Below, piece after piece: positions 61,214 to 64,000 of a DNA stretch of 64,000 nucleotides. Each line of letters opens with the position of its first letter. The stretch's first letter is position 1. The position numbers and the translations under genes were made by a program. Source of the DNA: Bacillus_BE sp042263505 (GTDB lineage: Bacteria > Bacillota > Bacilli > Bacillales > Cytobacillaceae); NCBI RefSeq assembly GCF_042263505.1, contig NZ_JBHKFI010000005.1, positions 1-64,000 on the forward strand, written 5' to 3'. The notes beneath the pieces were generated by a model that was given only the letters and a program-made list of their open reading frames with translations, did not search any database and was not told the DNA's origin.

Positions 61214-62227
61214 TTGAGGAAAATAGGATATAAAAATGTTTTATTTTTTATGCAGGGTGTTGGGCTTACATTTATTATTGCATTGATTGCAAAGTATTTA
61301 GGTGAGCTTTCTATTTTTAAAATAATGGGGCAGTTAGTCCTTGCGATTTTGCTTGGAATGCTTTGGAGAATGTTCATAGGGATTCCTCGTTCGTTTAGTA
61401 CTGGAGTTCATTTTTCAAGCAAAAGTCTACTTCGTCTGGGAATTATCCTTCTAGGAATGAGATTAAATTTAATGGATATTATCCATGCTGGACCAAAAGT
61501 GGTCATTATTGCCGTGATAAATATCATAATAACGATTTTTATTATCTATCATGTAGCTCGGTGGTTAAAGGTAGGAAAGAATATAGCGATATTAACCGCG
61601 TGTGGAACGGCCATCTGTGGAGCTGCAGCGGTTGTTGCTATTGCTTCACAAATAAAAGCAAATGATGATGAAACAGCTATTGGAGCAGCAAGTGTCGCGA
61701 TTTTAGGTACGATTTTCACCATAATATATACGATTGTCTATCCTGTTTTAGGGTTATCCCCTTATGGATATGGCTTTTTTTCTGGAGCAACCTTACATGA
61801 AATTGCCCATGTTTTGGCCGCCACAGCACCCTTTGGAAAGACCGCAGTTGATATTGCGGTCATTGTTAAATTAACAAGAGTGGTTATGCTTGTCCCAATT
61901 GCCTTTTTTATAGGTATTTGGTCAAATTTTGAAGCTAAAAAAGAAAACCGATTTCGATGGAAATCCCTTCCGATTCCCTGGTTCATTCTTGGATTTTTAG
62001 CAATGAGCATGATTCATACATTACATGTTGTATCTGATAAAGGGGCTAATCAGGTAGTAGACATGGCTTATATATTGATAGCAATGGCAATGGCAGGTCT
62101 TGGATTGAATGTAAGTCTTGGAAGCTTAAAAAGTCAGGGAACCAAAACTTTAGGAGCAGGTCTGATTGGTTCCATTTTGTTATCCGTATTGGGGTACACA
62201 ATGGTGCATTTCTTCCACCTTAAATAA
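61214..62227 (+). CDS. YeiH/UPF0324 family putative sulfate or sulfite exporter
   Basis: 337 residues, ten or so membrane helices. Family signatures LLRLGIILLGMRLN, ACGTAICGAAAVVAI, and GATLHEIAHVLAA are present. Thought to export sulfate/sulfite or related anions; evidence in the family is limited. Start is TTG at 61214 with GGAGTGAT upstream. Proximity to the CoA-disulfide reductase gives a sulfur theme. Confidence 0.9.
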   Translation: MRKIGYKNVLFFMQGVGLTFIIALIAKYLGELSIFKIMGQLVLAILLGMLWRMFIGIPRSFSTGVHFSSKSLLRLGIILLGMRLNLMDIIHAGPKVVIIAVINIIITIFIIYHVARWLKVGKNIAILTACGTAICGAAAVVAIASQIKANDDETAIGAASVAILGTIFTIIYTIVYPVLGLSPYGYGFFSGATLHEIAHVLAATAPFGKTAVDIAVIVKLTRVVMLVPIAFFIGIWSNFEAKKENRFRWKSLPIPWFILGFLAMSMIHTLHVVSDKGANQVVDMAYILIAMAMAGLGLNVSLGSLKSQGTKTLGAGLIGSILLSVLGYTMVHFFHLK

Positions 62228-62341
62228 CATAATTCATGTAAATATTTTTGCCAATAAAATCACATATCTTTTATGAAAATTGCCCTTTATAATGATTATC
62301 AGCTTTCCTTTTTGATATTTATTATATCGAGGTGATTTTTG

Positions 62342-63133
62342 ATGAGGAAGATGGACAGTCAGATTTTACTGTCGATTGGTATTGCTGCTTCATTTATTTT
62401 AGGACAATTTTTCCTTGAACAAGAATCGCTTTTTTCCTTTATGATCATGAGTATGGTAGTGATTGGCATTCTATCCATGATGGTTCGAACGATTTATGGA
62501 TTTGCTTTGTTAATTGCCTATATTTTATTTATCGCATTTTATAATGTTGGTTTTTCATGGATCATGCATATCGATGTGGTGCAGCAAGGTTTCAATATAA
62601 AAAATCAATCCATTTTATCTTTTGCCGCGATAATGGCATGGTTTTGTGGCTATAGTGTTCAAAAAAACAATCAAGAGCTGCAATTATTAAGAGAAGAAGT
62701 AGAAACATTACGTAAGGTCGAATCCAATACAGGAATTTTAACCATTAATGAATTTAAAGAGCAAGGGCAGCTGCTTTTTACTGGGATGAAAAGAAGAAAG
62801 GAACAGGGCTTTCTTGTTCAGGTGAATTTAGACAGGGCGCTTGTGGATTATAAGGCACGTATTTTATATGAAAAGGTGTCTAAATCCATTTTAAAAACGA
62901 TTCGAGCAAAATATGATTTAGCTTGTCAAATAAATTCGAGAGCCATTCTTCTCTATTTGAATAATACCTCTGAACAAGGTGTAGAAGTGGCATTAAAAAG
63001 AATCCACCAGAATTTAGAAAATGAGGGGATAGTACCAGCGCAACTAGCTTATGAGGTAGTGCCAGTAAAAGAAGATTGGGAGGTAACTCTATTAGTGATT
63101 GATTCCTTGATGAAGGGGGAGAAATCTGCATGA
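62342..63133 (+). CDS. YdaK-like membrane protein with degenerate GGDEF domain
   Basis: 263 residues: four membrane helices (residues 7-105), a coiled coil (NNQELQLLREEVETL), then a domain with the GGDEF fold pattern but no GGDEF signature (NSRAI at that place). This matches the B. subtilis YdaK plan, a c-di-GMP receptor without cyclase activity. The I-site RxxD is not intact in the expected place (IRAKYD has Arg one residue too far). ATG 62342 has GAGGTG upstream. It overlaps the following glycosyltransferase by 4 bases. Confidence 0.75.
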   Translation: MRKMDSQILLSIGIAASFILGQFFLEQESLFSFMIMSMVVIGILSMMVRTIYGFALLIAYILFIAFYNVGFSWIMHIDVVQQGFNIKNQSILSFAAIMAWFCGYSVQKNNQELQLLREEVETLRKVESNTGILTINEFKEQGQLLFTGMKRRKEQGFLVQVNLDRALVDYKARILYEKVSKSILKTIRAKYDLACQINSRAILLYLNNTSEQGVEVALKRIHQNLENEGIVPAQLAYEVVPVKEDWEVTLLVIDSLMKGEKSA

Positions 63134-64000
63134 ATATCGTCCTTTCTATTATTTCCGTATCCTTTTGGATTTTGTTGTCATATTACTCCGTTTTAACGAT
63201 TGCAGGAATTATTTTTCGAGGACAAAAGAAAAAAACGATTTCCCTCGACCATTATCCAAGTGTCACTGTCATGATTCCTGCGCATAATGAAGGGGTCGTG
63301 TTGGCAGATACTCTTTATGCGATGAGTAAAATTCAGTATCCAGGGAAATTGGATATATATTTATTAAATGACAACTCTACGGATGATACAGGAGAAATCG
63401 CAGATTATTACGCGCAGCAATTTTCTCATATCCATCATATTGAAGTCCCACCTGTTTCTCCGAGCGGAAAGTCCCGTGTGTTGAATTATGGAATCGCCAT
63501 TACGGAATCGGAATATATTTGTGTCTATGATGCCGATAATCAACCAGAGCCAGACGCTATCCGATTATTAGTGGAATCTGCTGAAACGACTCCAAGGGCA
63601 GTTGGGGCTGTTGGTTATGTGAAGACTTTAAATGAAAAGGCAAATCTGCTCACAAGAATGATTGCCTTAGAATTTTCTGTTTTTCAATTAACGATGCAGG
63701 CAGGAAGATGGAAATTATTTAAAGTTGGTTCCTTAACAGGAACCAATATGCTCGTTAGTAGAAAAGCGTTAAAAAAGGCAGGAGGCTATGATCCTTATGC
63801 ACTTGCTGAAGATGCTGACCTCACTCTTTCTCTTACGGAAAAAGGGGGGTTGTTGCCAATTGTTCCTGAAGCAAGAACATGGGAGCAAGAGCCTGAAAAT
63901 TTTCGTGTTTGGATGAAACAACGCACTCGTTGGATGCAGGGCAATTTATACTTGATTGGAAAAACATTGAGGAATCCGAAATATTTTAAAGGACTTAATT
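63130..64000 (+). CDS. YdaM-like family 2 processive glycosyltransferase (partial)
   Basis: Truncated by the window end; 290 residues are visible. One N-terminal membrane helix, then the GT2 domain: MIPAHNEG, LLNDNSTDDT, DADNQPEP, AEDADLTL and QRTRWMQGN (the QxxRW motif of processive synthases such as cellulose synthase and PgaC). Begins inside the stop of the YdaK-like gene (ATGA). With that gene it recalls the c-di-GMP-controlled ydaJKLMN EPS operon of B. subtilis. Confidence 0.88.
   Translation, partial: MNIVLSIISVSFWILLSYYSVLTIAGIIFRGQKKKTISLDHYPSVTVMIPAHNEGVVLADTLYAMSKIQYPGKLDIYLLNDNSTDDTGEIADYYAQQFSHIHHIEVPPVSPSGKSRVLNYGIAITESEYICVYDADNQPEPDAIRLLVESAETTPRAVGAVGYVKTLNEKANLLTRMIALEFSVFQLTMQAGRWKLFKVGSLTGTNMLVSRKALKKAGGYDPYALAEDADLTLSLTEKGGLLPIVPEARTWEQEPENFRVWMKQRTRWMQGNLYLIGKTLRNPKYFKGLN

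Overview
The window comes from an AT-rich, low-GC Gram-positive genome. Strong AGGAGG-type ribosome binding sites, frequent TTG/GTG starts, the hut gene order, a SinR-type regulator, an EAR-like leader RNA and the narGHJI layout all point to the family Bacillaceae. I cannot name a species. No rRNA, tRNA or CRISPR array was seen.

Layout. (1) 1-3064: small palindromic repeats, a minus-strand endonuclease-like gene and a zinc alcohol dehydrogenase behind an unusual repeat-rich upstream region. (2) 3158-8966: histidine utilisation operon hutH-hutU-hutI-hutG with its own promoter and a leader terminator, but no adjacent hutP. (3) 8991-12457: singletons (glyoxalase-fold protein, His/Gly-rich repeat protein, prolyl 4-hydroxylase), a CidA/LrgB pair and the wreck of an ABC permease gene. 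(4) 12600-45800: a roughly 33-kb exopolysaccharide (EPS) cluster, the main feature of the window. (5) 45832-48642: a minus-strand putative glycoside hydrolase and a beta-helix protein. (6) 48870-58032: nitrate respiration genes, namely a NarK-PAS fusion, a hemerythrin-like protein, two small unknown proteins and narGHJI. (7) 58344-62227: a CoA-disulfide reductase/rhodanese with a candidate persulfide-sensing operator, then a divergent LysR regulator and YeiH-type exporter. (8) 62342-64000: the start of a second EPS-type locus (YdaK-like degenerate GGDEF protein and YdaM-like glycosyltransferase), cut by the window edge.

EPS cluster logic. A sigma-A promoter has a SinR-type palindrome between its -35 and -10 boxes. 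Two more palindromes follow, then an EAR antitermination RNA. The genes then supply precursors and priming (epsC, galU, galE, epsL, epsN), a SinR-like repressor encoded inside the cluster, an SGNH-like protein, and chain-length and phosphorylation control (Wzz-like protein, tyrosine kinase, PHP phosphatase). Next come the UDP-L-FucNAc pathway (capE-capF-capG) with glycosyltransferases and a Wzy-like polymerase, and a dTDP-4-amino-sugar pathway (GNAT, rfbA, DegT aminotransferase, rfbB) with a Wzx flippase. The distal module is unusual: an APH-fold phosphotransferase, a membrane M28 peptidase, a GT14 enzyme, two FemAB-like transferases and a VanZ protein. About six glycosyltransferases plus the priming enzyme imply a complex repeat unit. 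The regulatory circuit and the distal module are the parts most worth a second look.
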